A stretch of DNA of 39,258 nt, from the NCBI GenBank assembly GCA_018823005.1, contig JAHJJB010000177.1, positions 1 to 39,258 of the forward strand, read 5' to 3'. Each line of letters starts with the position of its first letter. The first letter of the stretch is position 1. Below the pieces are notes generated by a model. It did not search any database. It saw nothing but the letters and a program-made list of their open reading frames with translations, and was not told where the DNA came from. This stretch comes from Pseudomonadota bacterium (GTDB lineage: Bacteria > Desulfobacterota > Desulfobacteria > Desulfobacterales > RPRI01). This document shows, piece after piece, positions 18,011-26,701 of the stretch. Position numbers and translations under genes: made by a program.

Positions 18011-18908
18011 CCAGGCTGATAAAAAGGGCTCCCGAAAAAGAGGAAACAGGCTTGGTTTCTGGTTTTTTGAAATATTTCTCCGCATCTTCGGACTTCGTGG
18101 CGCATATGGCTTTTTATACTTTGTCTGCCTTTACTATCTGATTTTTGACAGGCAGGCCGTATCATCCGCCATGTCTTATATTGACAAAAGATTCCCTGAT
18201 AGTGGTATGTTGACAAGAAATTTTCATACATACAGGCTTTTTATAAGCCAGGGAAGACAGCTCGTGGACCGGTTGGCCGCTGTTGTTTCAAAGAAGCAGC
18301 TATTTGATATAAAGCTTAATGGTTACGATAAACTCATGGCGCTCTTTCAAAAGGCAGACAATGGAGTCATACTGCTCACATCCCATTTTGGAAACTGGCA
18401 GATTGCTCTTACCTCTCTGAACAAACTGGGGAAAAGAGTGTATCTTTTGATGCGGGAAGAGGAAAATCCGGCTGTAAAGGATTCCTTAAATGTTGGAAAT
18501 GAAAAAGGAGACATAAGGATTATATCCCCTGAACAGGCATTCGGGGGAGTTATTGAAATCATGAACGTTCTCAAAAAAGGGCATGTAGTCTCTATAATGG
18601 GTGACAGGAGCTATGGTGCAAAAGCATTTAAAATTGATTTTCTGGGTGAAAAAGCCCTTTTCCCGTTCAGTGCCTTTACCATAGCTGCGGCAGCAGAATG
18701 CCCCGTTGTGATTCTGCTTGCCGCAAAAGACTCTGTTTACAGCTATACTGTTGATGTAACTAACATACTTGTTCCCTGCTGCAAAAGCAGCAGGAAAAGA
18801 AATGAACAACTTATTCCATGGGTCCAGGAATACGCCAATATTCTTGAAAAATATATTCACAAGTACCCATACCAGTGTTTTCTTTTTCATGATATATGGA
18901 AAAGCTGA
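17988..18908 (+). CDS. LpxL/HtrB-like lysophospholipid acyltransferase (LPLAT)
   Basis: ILLTSHFGNWQIAL block and VSIMGDRSYG; GTG start overlapping the GT2 gene. Confidence 0.88.
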   Translation: MLPLQTDSQADKKGSRKRGNRLGFWFFEIFLRIFGLRGAYGFLYFVCLYYLIFDRQAVSSAMSYIDKRFPDSGMLTRNFHTYRLFISQGRQLVDRLAAVVSKKQLFDIKLNGYDKLMALFQKADNGVILLTSHFGNWQIALTSLNKLGKRVYLLMREEENPAVKDSLNVGNEKGDIRIISPEQAFGGVIEIMNVLKKGHVVSIMGDRSYGAKAFKIDFLGEKALFPFSAFTIAAAAECPVVILLAAKDSVYSYTVDVTNILVPCCKSSRKRNEQLIPWVQEYANILEKYIHKYPYQCFLFHDIWKS

Positions 18909-18922
18909 TAAAAAATGATAGA

Positions 18923-19042
18923 CTCATAAAAAGTTAATTTTTCACACGAAGACACAAAGGCACGAAGAATGGCCTATTGAAAACATTCAGGTTTGTCTTT
19001 GTGTTCTCAGTGATTTTTGTGTGAAAACGACTTTTTACGAAG
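18923..19042. repeat. Dispersed palindromic repeat, copy 1
   Basis: Core TTCACACGAAGACACAAAGGCACGAAGAATGG...TTTGTGTGA (18941-19024) with outer CTCATAAAAAGT / ACTTTTTACGAAG inverted ends. Confidence 0.8.
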
Positions 19043-19068
19043 GTATCAAAAACTAAGGAGAATGGTTG

Positions 19069-19353
19069 ATGGAAGAAAGTAAGGAAAAAAATCTGGCTGA
19101 AATCAGAAAACTCCTGAAAGAGCTGCTGGTTGAGAATTTATCCCTTGAAGATATCCGGCCGGAAGATATTAAGAATGATGAAATACTTTTCGGCGACGGG
19201 TTGGGCCTTGACTCTTTGGATGCCGTTGAAATTGTTGTGCTGCTCCAGAGAAACTTCGGTCTTGAAGTGAAAGATATGAAGCAGGGAAGGGAGATTTTTT
19301 ATTCTATAGATACCCTTGCAAGATACATATATGAAAACAAAAAAGCAACTTAA
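19069..19353 (+). CDS. acyl carrier protein
   Basis: GLGLDSLDAVEIVVLLQ; AAGGAG upstream. Confidence 0.94.
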   Translation: MEESKEKNLAEIRKLLKELLVENLSLEDIRPEDIKNDEILFGDGLGLDSLDAVEIVVLLQRNFGLEVKDMKQGREIFYSIDTLARYIYENKKAT

Positions 19354-19382
19354 CCTTTTTGCTCGAATCTATATTGTCTTTT

Positions 19383-20546
19383 ATGAAGGTAGTCATATCA
19401 GGAATTGGAATAATATCAGCTGCGGGTTTTAATCTTGAACAAAACCTTGACGCGATAAAAAACGGAAAAAGAAACGCCGGTCCGGCCTCTGTTTTTTCCA
19501 CTATTCTGCCCTATCCGGTATTTGAAGTAAAAGCCCTGCCTGAAAAACTGGAAAAAGAAGAGATGCGCACCCAAAGCCTGGCTTTTGCCGCCTTGAAGGA
19601 GGCATTGGACGACGCAGGGTTGCAAGCTCCTCTTTCCGGATTTAGAACCGGGGTTTGCCTTGGAACGACGGTCGCAAGCCAGCTTAATGACATTGCGTTT
19701 TACACCGCATTCCGGAAATCCGGAAGCGCAGACTTAAAACCTGTTGACCTCTTTTTAAGCGGCAATCTCGCAGAATCTGTGGCATGCTCTGTCAATGCCT
19801 CCGGGCCGTCCATAACAGTTGTAAATGCCTGCTCCTCGGGGACCGATGCTATCGGAATAGCTCTTTCATGGTTAAAGTCAGGGCTTTGTGATATAGCCAT
19901 AACCGGAGGCGCCGATGAAATAAGCCGCGTTCCATTGTGCGGTTTTGGCTCCCTCGGGATACTGAGCAACTCCCTTTGTGCTCCCTTTGACAAAAACAGG
20001 TCCGGACTGAACCTGGGTGAAGGTGCGGGGATTCTTATTATCGAAAGAGAAGATTTTTATATTAAAAGATGCGGAAAACCATCCTTGTACCTTACAGGAT
20101 ACGGATCATTTGCCGATGCATACCATCTGACAGCCCCAAGGCCTGACGGAACAGGGCTTGAGTCAGCCATCAGAAAGGCGTTATCCGATGCAGGAGTATT
20201 ACCGGCGGATATCTGTTTCGTAAATGCCCACGGAACAGGCACCACTGATAACGACAAGGTTGAAGGATCCGTTCTTTCAAGAGTTTTCGGCAATAAAATA
20301 AAATTTCTTTCTACAAAGGGTTACACGGGTCACACCCTTGGCGGAGCGGGGGGTATTGAAGCCGCATACACGGCAGCCGCCCTGAAAGAGGGATGGATAC
20401 CTGCAAGCGCAGGATTTGCTTGCAGGGACGATGAAATTTCCATAAGCCCTGTTACGGAGAATACGGCCATAAACGGATCCTTTGCGGTGTCGACTTCCCT
20501 TGCCTTCGGCGGGAACAATGCCGCAATAGTTATCGAAAGAGCATAA
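19383..20546 (+). CDS. beta-ketoacyl-ACP synthase (KS), catalytically complete
   Basis: VVNACSSGTDA (Cys), NAHGTGT (His), KGYTGHTLGGAGG (His). ATG 19383 preferred. Confidence 0.94.
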   Translation: MKVVISGIGIISAAGFNLEQNLDAIKNGKRNAGPASVFSTILPYPVFEVKALPEKLEKEEMRTQSLAFAALKEALDDAGLQAPLSGFRTGVCLGTTVASQLNDIAFYTAFRKSGSADLKPVDLFLSGNLAESVACSVNASGPSITVVNACSSGTDAIGIALSWLKSGLCDIAITGGADEISRVPLCGFGSLGILSNSLCAPFDKNRSGLNLGEGAGILIIEREDFYIKRCGKPSLYLTGYGSFADAYHLTAPRPDGTGLESAIRKALSDAGVLPADICFVNAHGTGTTDNDKVEGSVLSRVFGNKIKFLSTKGYTGHTLGGAGGIEAAYTAAALKEGWIPASAGFACRDDEISISPVTENTAINGSFAVSTSLAFGGNNAAIVIERA

Positions 20547-20624
20547 GACTTATAAAGAACCGGGCTTTGAAGTCCGCCTTTTTATTAAGTAATCATATTT
20601 GATGGACCAGGAAAAAGTCATTTT

Positions 20625-20708
20625 TTCACACGAAGGCGCAAGGGCACGAAGAAAGGCCCATAGAAAACATTCAGGTTAGTCTCTGTGTCCTCCGTGATCT
20701 TTGTGTGA
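20625..20708. repeat. Dispersed palindromic repeat, copy 2 (same orientation as copy 1)
   Basis: TTCACACGAAGGCGCAAGGGCACGAAGAAAGG...TTTGTGTGA; by eye 73 of 84 positions match copy 1 without gaps. Confidence 0.8.
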
Positions 20709-20754
20709 GAATTATTTATTGCGAATTCGTCATATTTGTTTTTCAGGTTTTTAT

Positions 20755-21798
20755 ATGTTTATCTCCGGAATTGGAATTGTTTTTACGCGCGGGCGCGGCA
20801 TTGATTCTTTCGAAAATGCCTTGAAAGAGGGATGGCGAGCGCCTTCATGGACAGGCTCGTTTCCGGCATACCGGGTCGGTCAGGAAATTCTTATAGACGC
20901 CTCCTTGTCAAAAAAGATAAGACGTGCGGACAGGTTCAGCAGAATGGCGGTTCTTTCCGCTGTTGATGCATACAGAGACAGCGGCATTACCGTTAATCAA
21001 AGTGAAAATCTCGGAATTATTCTTGCAACGGCTTTCGGACCCCATGCTACAACTTTCAGTTTTATAGACGATATACTCGATTACTCGGATGCAAATGTTT
21101 CTCCTACTAAATTCTCAAATTCTGTTCATAATGCGGCGGCATCATACATATCTGCCATTCTTGACAGCCGCGGGCCGACAGTAACGGTTACACAGTTTAA
21201 GCTTGCGTTTCAAAACGCCCTTATTCTTGCCGGCTCATGGATAGCTGAAGGCCGATGCGATCATGTTCTGTGCGGATGCGCTGACGAACTTGGCACGGTA
21301 ATGGAGTATGCATGTAAAATGAAACTGAATATTGCAAAAGACGGAAAAATCAATCCATTTGCCTTTTCTGATTCTCCTGTTTCTGTTCCAGGCGAAGGAT
21401 CGGTATTTATCATGCTGTCTAAAGAAAAAGGCAGCAATAATTACGGAAAAGTTACTGAAACATCCTTTTTTCAAAACATCACCGGCAAACCCGATCTTTT
21501 TATAATTGATACTGATGGAATGTCCGGAAACGAAAAGGACTACAAAGATATAATCAATTATGGTTCATTGATCGCAGGATATTCTCCTGTTTTCGGGAGC
21601 ATGCTGACCGGAAGCGCACTCAATTTTGCTGCCGCTGCACTTATGTTAAAAAATCAGGTTGCTTACAAATGCATTTTTCAGGATAATCCTTTTGGAGCAA
21701 AATTGTGTGCTGAAACTTATGCAAAAAACCTTGATGAGATATACTGCATTAAAATATGCAGGCCGGAAATAAAGACAATTGTAAAACTGCAAAAATAA
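20755..21798 (+). CDS. KS-like chain-length-factor (CLF)-type protein, active site lost
   Basis: MFISGIGIVFTRGRG...RGPTVTVTQFKLAFQNAL (Lys at the Cys position); no catalytic His motifs. ATG 20755 preferred. Confidence 0.85.
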   Translation: MFISGIGIVFTRGRGIDSFENALKEGWRAPSWTGSFPAYRVGQEILIDASLSKKIRRADRFSRMAVLSAVDAYRDSGITVNQSENLGIILATAFGPHATTFSFIDDILDYSDANVSPTKFSNSVHNAAASYISAILDSRGPTVTVTQFKLAFQNALILAGSWIAEGRCDHVLCGCADELGTVMEYACKMKLNIAKDGKINPFAFSDSPVSVPGEGSVFIMLSKEKGSNNYGKVTETSFFQNITGKPDLFIIDTDGMSGNEKDYKDIINYGSLIAGYSPVFGSMLTGSALNFAAAALMLKNQVAYKCIFQDNPFGAKLCAETYAKNLDEIYCIKICRPEIKTIVKLQK

Positions 21799-21808
21799 GG
21801 AGTCGCCC

Positions 21809-22459
21809 ATGAAAAAAAATTACAAAGTTATTATAAGCCTTGTTCTCATGTTTGTTTTGGCCTTAGCTTGTTCCTCCCTCTACGCGGCAAGTTTTTCAGG
21901 TAAAACATATTATACGAGGACAAATATCTGGTATGAAAAGGCAAACGACATCTTGTCCACAAATTACCACAGGGGAGCCATTTTGCCTATAGGGACAAAG
22001 GTCAGTATTCACAATATTAATAACAGGAGAATTCAGTTTACCCCTGACGGAAGCACGCAGATGTTTGCGATCATAAACGATAAAAAGACAAATACGATTG
22101 GCATCGAAGAGCTTTTCAACAGGTATTTTTCCACAGAACCTGTGGAAATAGGAACAGGCGATTACTACCAGGCAAGCGAAGCCGACCGTGAAAACATTAA
22201 ATCCGGTACAATAGCTTTGGGGATGAGCAAGAAGGCGGTTCTTATGGCGTATGGATATCCGCCCACTCACAGGACTCCCCTTTTAACCAGTAATATCTGG
22301 TATTACTGGTATGCACGCCTTCACAAGGTAAATGTATTTTTCAAAGATGACAAGGTCTTTAAAATTGAAAAAATAGAACCAACAAGATACCCCGGATTTG
22401 CCAGGTCAACCGTAGATTCTGAAGGCGGCATAAAATCGAAGAATAAAATTAAGGAATAA
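21809..22459 (+). CDS. Secreted/lipoprotein with BamE/SmpA-like C-terminal domain
   Basis: Signal peptide; IALGMSKKAVLMAYGYPPTHRTP...IWYYWYARLHKVNVFFKDDKVFKIE resembles SmpA/OmlA. Confidence 0.65.
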   Translation: MKKNYKVIISLVLMFVLALACSSLYAASFSGKTYYTRTNIWYEKANDILSTNYHRGAILPIGTKVSIHNINNRRIQFTPDGSTQMFAIINDKKTNTIGIEELFNRYFSTEPVEIGTGDYYQASEADRENIKSGTIALGMSKKAVLMAYGYPPTHRTPLLTSNIWYYWYARLHKVNVFFKDDKVFKIEKIEPTRYPGFARSTVDSEGGIKSKNKIKE

Positions 22460-22460
22460 T

Positions 22461-22712
22461 ATGGATCAAGAAAGCTATAAAGTTATTGAAGAATCGCTTA
22501 TACGGGAAGTTGCCGCAATACTTTCCATGGATCAGGGCTCGGTCGGACCCGAAGTTCCCCTTCATGAGATGGGATTGGATTCCCTCGGTTTTGTAGAGCT
22601 TCTTGTAATTATAGAAAATAAATTTAAAATCAAGCTGATGGAGTCTGGGCTTACTAAGAATGATTTCAGGACGATAAGATCTCTTTCATCAAAAATCGGG
22701 GCTATGAAATAG
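22461..22712 (+). CDS. acyl carrier protein
   Basis: EMGLDSLGFVELLVIIE. Confidence 0.93.
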   Translation: MDQESYKVIEESLIREVAAILSMDQGSVGPEVPLHEMGLDSLGFVELLVIIENKFKIKLMESGLTKNDFRTIRSLSSKIGAMK

Positions 22713-22717
22713 AGTCG

Positions 22718-24040
22718 ATGATAGCTTTGCCGTATTCCAGAAACAAACGCTATTTAACCGGAATCGACTGGATTGTTCATGTCTTAAACTACATGACCAT
22801 GAGGGAGACCGGAGCCGGATTCATGTCCCAGGTGGTCATAGAGGTTGCAGGCGATTTAAACGCCTTTGTGGTCGATAATGTCTTGAATACCTTTATAAAA
22901 AAGCACCCCATAGTAAATGGCTGTTTTTCAAGAGACATAAATCTTGCTCCTTACTGGAAAATTTCCCTGGATAAAAAATCTGAAATCTCTCTTGATACCA
23001 TGACGTTAAAGGGGGATGAATCTTTTGATGTTATTATCAACAGTCTTGAAAAAGGAATAAATACTCTTTTTAATAACAAAAAAGAGCACATCGCCTTTCA
23101 TATTCTTACAGGCGGCGGTAAAAGCTATATAGCCATGACCTTCGATCATCTTCTTTTCGATGCAAGAAACGCCGAGGCTTTTCTCAACATGTTCCAGAAG
23201 GGCTGGGAAGGCGTGGAGGATTCAGGCAACATGACGATTACCGAGCCGGCCCATCTTTCCATGTGGATGGATAAGTTTAAGGCCGGACAGCGCGTAAACA
23301 GGGCTTTTCTTCAGATAGCGGACAGAATTCCTCCCCGCGTATTGCCCCTTCCTCCCGGCAAAAAAAATGGTTTTAAATTCAAAATTCTTTCTTTCAGCAG
23401 GAAGGTGGCGGAAGCAATAACTGAAAATGCATTTAATCAGGCAGGCTACCTCATGCTGATGCCATATGCTCTTTCAGCTTCCGTCTCTGCCCTGCATGAA
23501 ATCTTTGCCGGACGGGGATTTGCATCCGGAAATTATGTTATTCCGGTTTCGATTGACACAAGAAAGAAGGAAGAAGTTAAGCGGCAGGTTTTTTTCAACA
23601 ATGTGTCTTTTTTTATTTTCAAGGTTGAGGCTGCTTTGGCTGACAAGTTTCCGGAACTGCTGAAATCCGTGAAAGAACAGATGTACAACCAAGTGAAGGC
23701 CGATCTTCCCGGAGATATATGCAAGGCAAGCCTTTTAATGCGGATAGCGCCCCTTCCTCTTCTTGGCAGCCTTATGAAAATCTATTTAAAAGGTCAGATA
23801 GCCTCTTTCTCTTTTTCCTACGTGGGCGAAACTGCTTATGAGTCATCGTGTTTCATGGATAATAAAATAATAAACATATTTCACATGCCCAGAGTTCCTG
23901 TTCCACCGGGTATAGGAATCTTTTTCCAGCAGTCAAAAGAGAGCCTCAATGTAATTCTTTCCTATTTAGACGGCATGCTGACCGATGAGGAGTCCGGAAA
24001 AATATTAAACTTGTTAAAATCCCGCCTGGGAGTGGAATGA
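22718..24040 (+). CDS. Condensation / WS-DGAT-like (CoA-dependent acyltransferase superfamily) protein
   Basis: AMTFDHLLFDARNAEAFL gives an HxxxD signature; overall layout of ~440 aa with FASGNYVIPVSIDTR and FSFSYVGET segments. Confidence 0.7.
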   Translation: MIALPYSRNKRYLTGIDWIVHVLNYMTMRETGAGFMSQVVIEVAGDLNAFVVDNVLNTFIKKHPIVNGCFSRDINLAPYWKISLDKKSEISLDTMTLKGDESFDVIINSLEKGINTLFNNKKEHIAFHILTGGGKSYIAMTFDHLLFDARNAEAFLNMFQKGWEGVEDSGNMTITEPAHLSMWMDKFKAGQRVNRAFLQIADRIPPRVLPLPPGKKNGFKFKILSFSRKVAEAITENAFNQAGYLMLMPYALSASVSALHEIFAGRGFASGNYVIPVSIDTRKKEEVKRQVFFNNVSFFIFKVEAALADKFPELLKSVKEQMYNQVKADLPGDICKASLLMRIAPLPLLGSLMKIYLKGQIASFSFSYVGETAYESSCFMDNKIINIFHMPRVPVPPGIGIFFQQSKESLNVILSYLDGMLTDEESGKILNLLKSRLGVE

Positions 24041-25219
24041 ATGATTCAAATATCCTGCGATATCCTTGTTGTCGGCGGAGGCATGGCCGGCATATCTGCT
24101 GCCGTTAAGGCGGCGCGTGAAGGCGCATGCACCCTTCTTGTCGAAAAAAACGGATTCCCCGGAGGGATCCCCGTTTCCGGCATGCATCGTTATATCTGCG
24201 GATTATTTTCAACCGGAGCTCATCTTCCCGTCAAAACCCTGAATGGAGGAATAGCAGAAGAAATCTGCTCGGGATTAAAAAAGCTCTCGTCTGATACCGG
24301 TATCGTTCAGATGGGAAAAGTCTATGTCCTTTCCTTCAGGACAAAAGATCTTGTCGGCATTTTACAGTCATTGAGCGAAAAGCAGGTCGGCCTTGGGATT
24401 CTTTACGGGGAAAAAGTTGTTTCCGTTAAGAAAAAAAACTCGTTTATAAAGAGTGTGACGGCAGAAGGCCAAACCGGAAAGATCAGGATAATACCCCGTC
24501 AGGTAATCGACTGCAGCGGAGACGGAACTGTGATACTCAGGAGCCGGGCAGCACACCAGGTTTCAACGCCCCGTGAGCGCCAGTTGGCTGGTTTTTGTTT
24601 TAAAATAAAAGGCATAAATGACCCCGGAAAGATGGCTCCCATAGGTGTTCCGTATTTCATATCCAGGGCTGTCAGAAGAAAAAAACTCCCCCCATATCTG
24701 AAGTATATAAAATTTTCTTCCGGAGATGTTTCAGATGAAGGCTTTTGTCTCATCAGCATCCCTGCGGGCGGAGGTCAGGGGAAAATATCAAAAGCCATAA
24801 ACTACGCGGCAAAAGTTCACGCTGTTTTGTCAGAGTCTCTTTCCTCGTTCAGCAACTCATATATGGATGAACTATCTCCTGTGATAGTTGAACGTGAAGG
24901 CTTGCGCATGACCGGCGAGTATACTCTCACAAAAGATGATATTCTGTCAGCCCGTAAATTCAGTGACGGCGTTGTAAAAAGCGCATGGCCGATAGAGATA
25001 TGGGATCGGGAAAAGGGCCCTTCTTTCCGGCATCTTGAGCCAGGCACATATTATGAAATTCCATTGCGCTGCCTTAAGTCACGTGACATAAAGAATCTTT
25101 ACTGTGCCGGACGCTGTATATCGGCATCCCCTGAAGCTCTTGGATCAACAAGGGTCATGGGAACCTGCATATCCCTCGGCGAACAGGCCGGGCTTGCTGC
25201 AGCAAAAGAAATGATTTAG
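24041..25219 (+). CDS. FAD-dependent oxidoreductase
   Basis: CDILVVGGGMAGISAAVKAAREGACTLLVEKNGFPGG; C-terminal LYCAGRCISASPEALGSTRVMGTCISLGEQAGLAA. Confidence 0.9.
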   Translation: MIQISCDILVVGGGMAGISAAVKAAREGACTLLVEKNGFPGGIPVSGMHRYICGLFSTGAHLPVKTLNGGIAEEICSGLKKLSSDTGIVQMGKVYVLSFRTKDLVGILQSLSEKQVGLGILYGEKVVSVKKKNSFIKSVTAEGQTGKIRIIPRQVIDCSGDGTVILRSRAAHQVSTPRERQLAGFCFKIKGINDPGKMAPIGVPYFISRAVRRKKLPPYLKYIKFSSGDVSDEGFCLISIPAGGGQGKISKAINYAAKVHAVLSESLSSFSNSYMDELSPVIVEREGLRMTGEYTLTKDDILSARKFSDGVVKSAWPIEIWDREKGPSFRHLEPGTYYEIPLRCLKSRDIKNLYCAGRCISASPEALGSTRVMGTCISLGEQAGLAAAKEMI

Positions 25220-25267
25220 AAAACCCTCGCCTTTTTCCGGTTTTTTTTGAAACTGAATAGGATTATT

Positions 25268-26701
25268 ATGAAGATATTGCTTGTAAAACCACACCCTGAA
25301 CTACTGGTGGCAAAGCGGTTGCAGGAAGGCTTCCTTCATCTTGAGCCTCTTGAGCTTGAAATAGTTGCAGGGGGTGTGCCTGATGAAGATGATGTTTTAA
25401 TTATTGATCTCAGCGTTTAACACGAGCCAATCTCGGCTTTCAGAAATACTTTAGCGGAATATTCTCCTGATATGGCCGGTTTTTCGGCGTACAGCACGAA
25501 TGTCGATGCTGTAAAAAATCTCGCAAAGATGGTTAAGGATTTCAACCCCGGTATAGTTACTGTCGTTGGAGGAGTTCATGCTACACTTCTCCCCAAAGAT
25601 TATGCGGTTGAACAGATAGATATCATTGTCCGTGGTGAAGGAGGAACCGTGATGCGGGAACTTGTACGCAGGTTCAAAAACGGTGACTCTCTGCATTATG
25701 AAGACCGCGCTCTTTCCCCGCAAGACCCCCTGTTTAACGGAAAAGCCGAGCTTGCGCCGCCGGTATATCCGTCAGCAGGCGGAATACCTCGTCCCAGAAG
25801 GGATCTTGTGGACAGGTCGAGATACTTTTGCGTCTGGACTTCAAGCCCGACAGGAAGGCTTGACACAATGTTCCCGAGAGTCGCAAGCATGCGCACTTCA
25901 ATCGGGTGCGCTTTTTCCTGTTCTTTCTGTGTTATACCGCATCTTATGCACGGAAGATACCTGCAGAGAAGCCCGAAAGATGTTGTTGATGAGATAGAAA
26001 ACATTCGTGAAGAGCATATTTATTTTGTAGATGATGAGATGTTTCTGAACCCGGAAAGAGTTACCAGGATTGCAGAGCTTCTTATCGAGCGCGGAATTAA
26101 AAAGAAATACATAAGCTGGGCGAGAAGCGACACCATAGTTAAATATCCCGAAGTCTTTACAATATGGAAAAAAGCCGGCCTCGATCTGGTCTATGTTGGC
26201 CTTGAGTCCATGGATAAATCACGCCTCGATGAATACTCGAAGAGGACAAGCGTTGAAACAAATAGAAAAGCCGTGGACCTTTTACGGGAACGGGGAATAA
26301 CCCTTCATGCCGCCTTCATTGTTCATCCTGACTTTACTGTCGAGGATTTCAGGAGACTTGAAAAAGAGGTTTATAATGTACGCCCGGCAGAAGTGACGTT
26401 TACGGTTCTCTCCCCCTCTCCCGGAACAAAATTCTGGCATGACAACAAGCACAGATTTATATGTGATCCCTACCGCTTTTATGACTGCATGCACTCCGTG
26501 CTTCCAACCCGCCTTCCTTTAAAACGCTTTTACCAGCATTTCGGAAGATTAAACAGCCTTGCATTGCGCGCAAACCCCCTTCGGGTCAATAAAGTTAAAG
26601 TTCCTTTTAAGGATCTGGTAAGGGCAATATCCGGAGGAACAAAATATATTTTCTCACTCTACACCATATACAAGGATTACTTGCCGGAGAAAAGCAGGTG
26701 A
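25268..26701 (+). pseudogene. B12-binding-type radical SAM protein interrupted by in-frame TAA (25418-25420)
   Basis: ATG 25268 gives MKILLVKPHPELLVAKRLQEGFLHLEPLELEIVAGGVPDEDDVLIIDLSV*HEPISAFRNTLAEYSPDMAGFSAYSTNV..., in frame with ORF 25472..26701; CAFSCSFC motif present downstream. Confidence 0.8.

Noticed and set aside
18923-20708. Possible CRISPR array from repeated palindromic segments
   Set aside because: Only two degenerate copies 1.6 kb apart with genes between; no regular spacers or cas genes.
25418-25420. Stop-codon recoding (selenocysteine/pyrrolysine) in the third radical SAM gene
   Set aside because: Codon is TAA, not TGA or TAG, and TAA terminates other genes here; nonsense mutation or sequence error is simpler.
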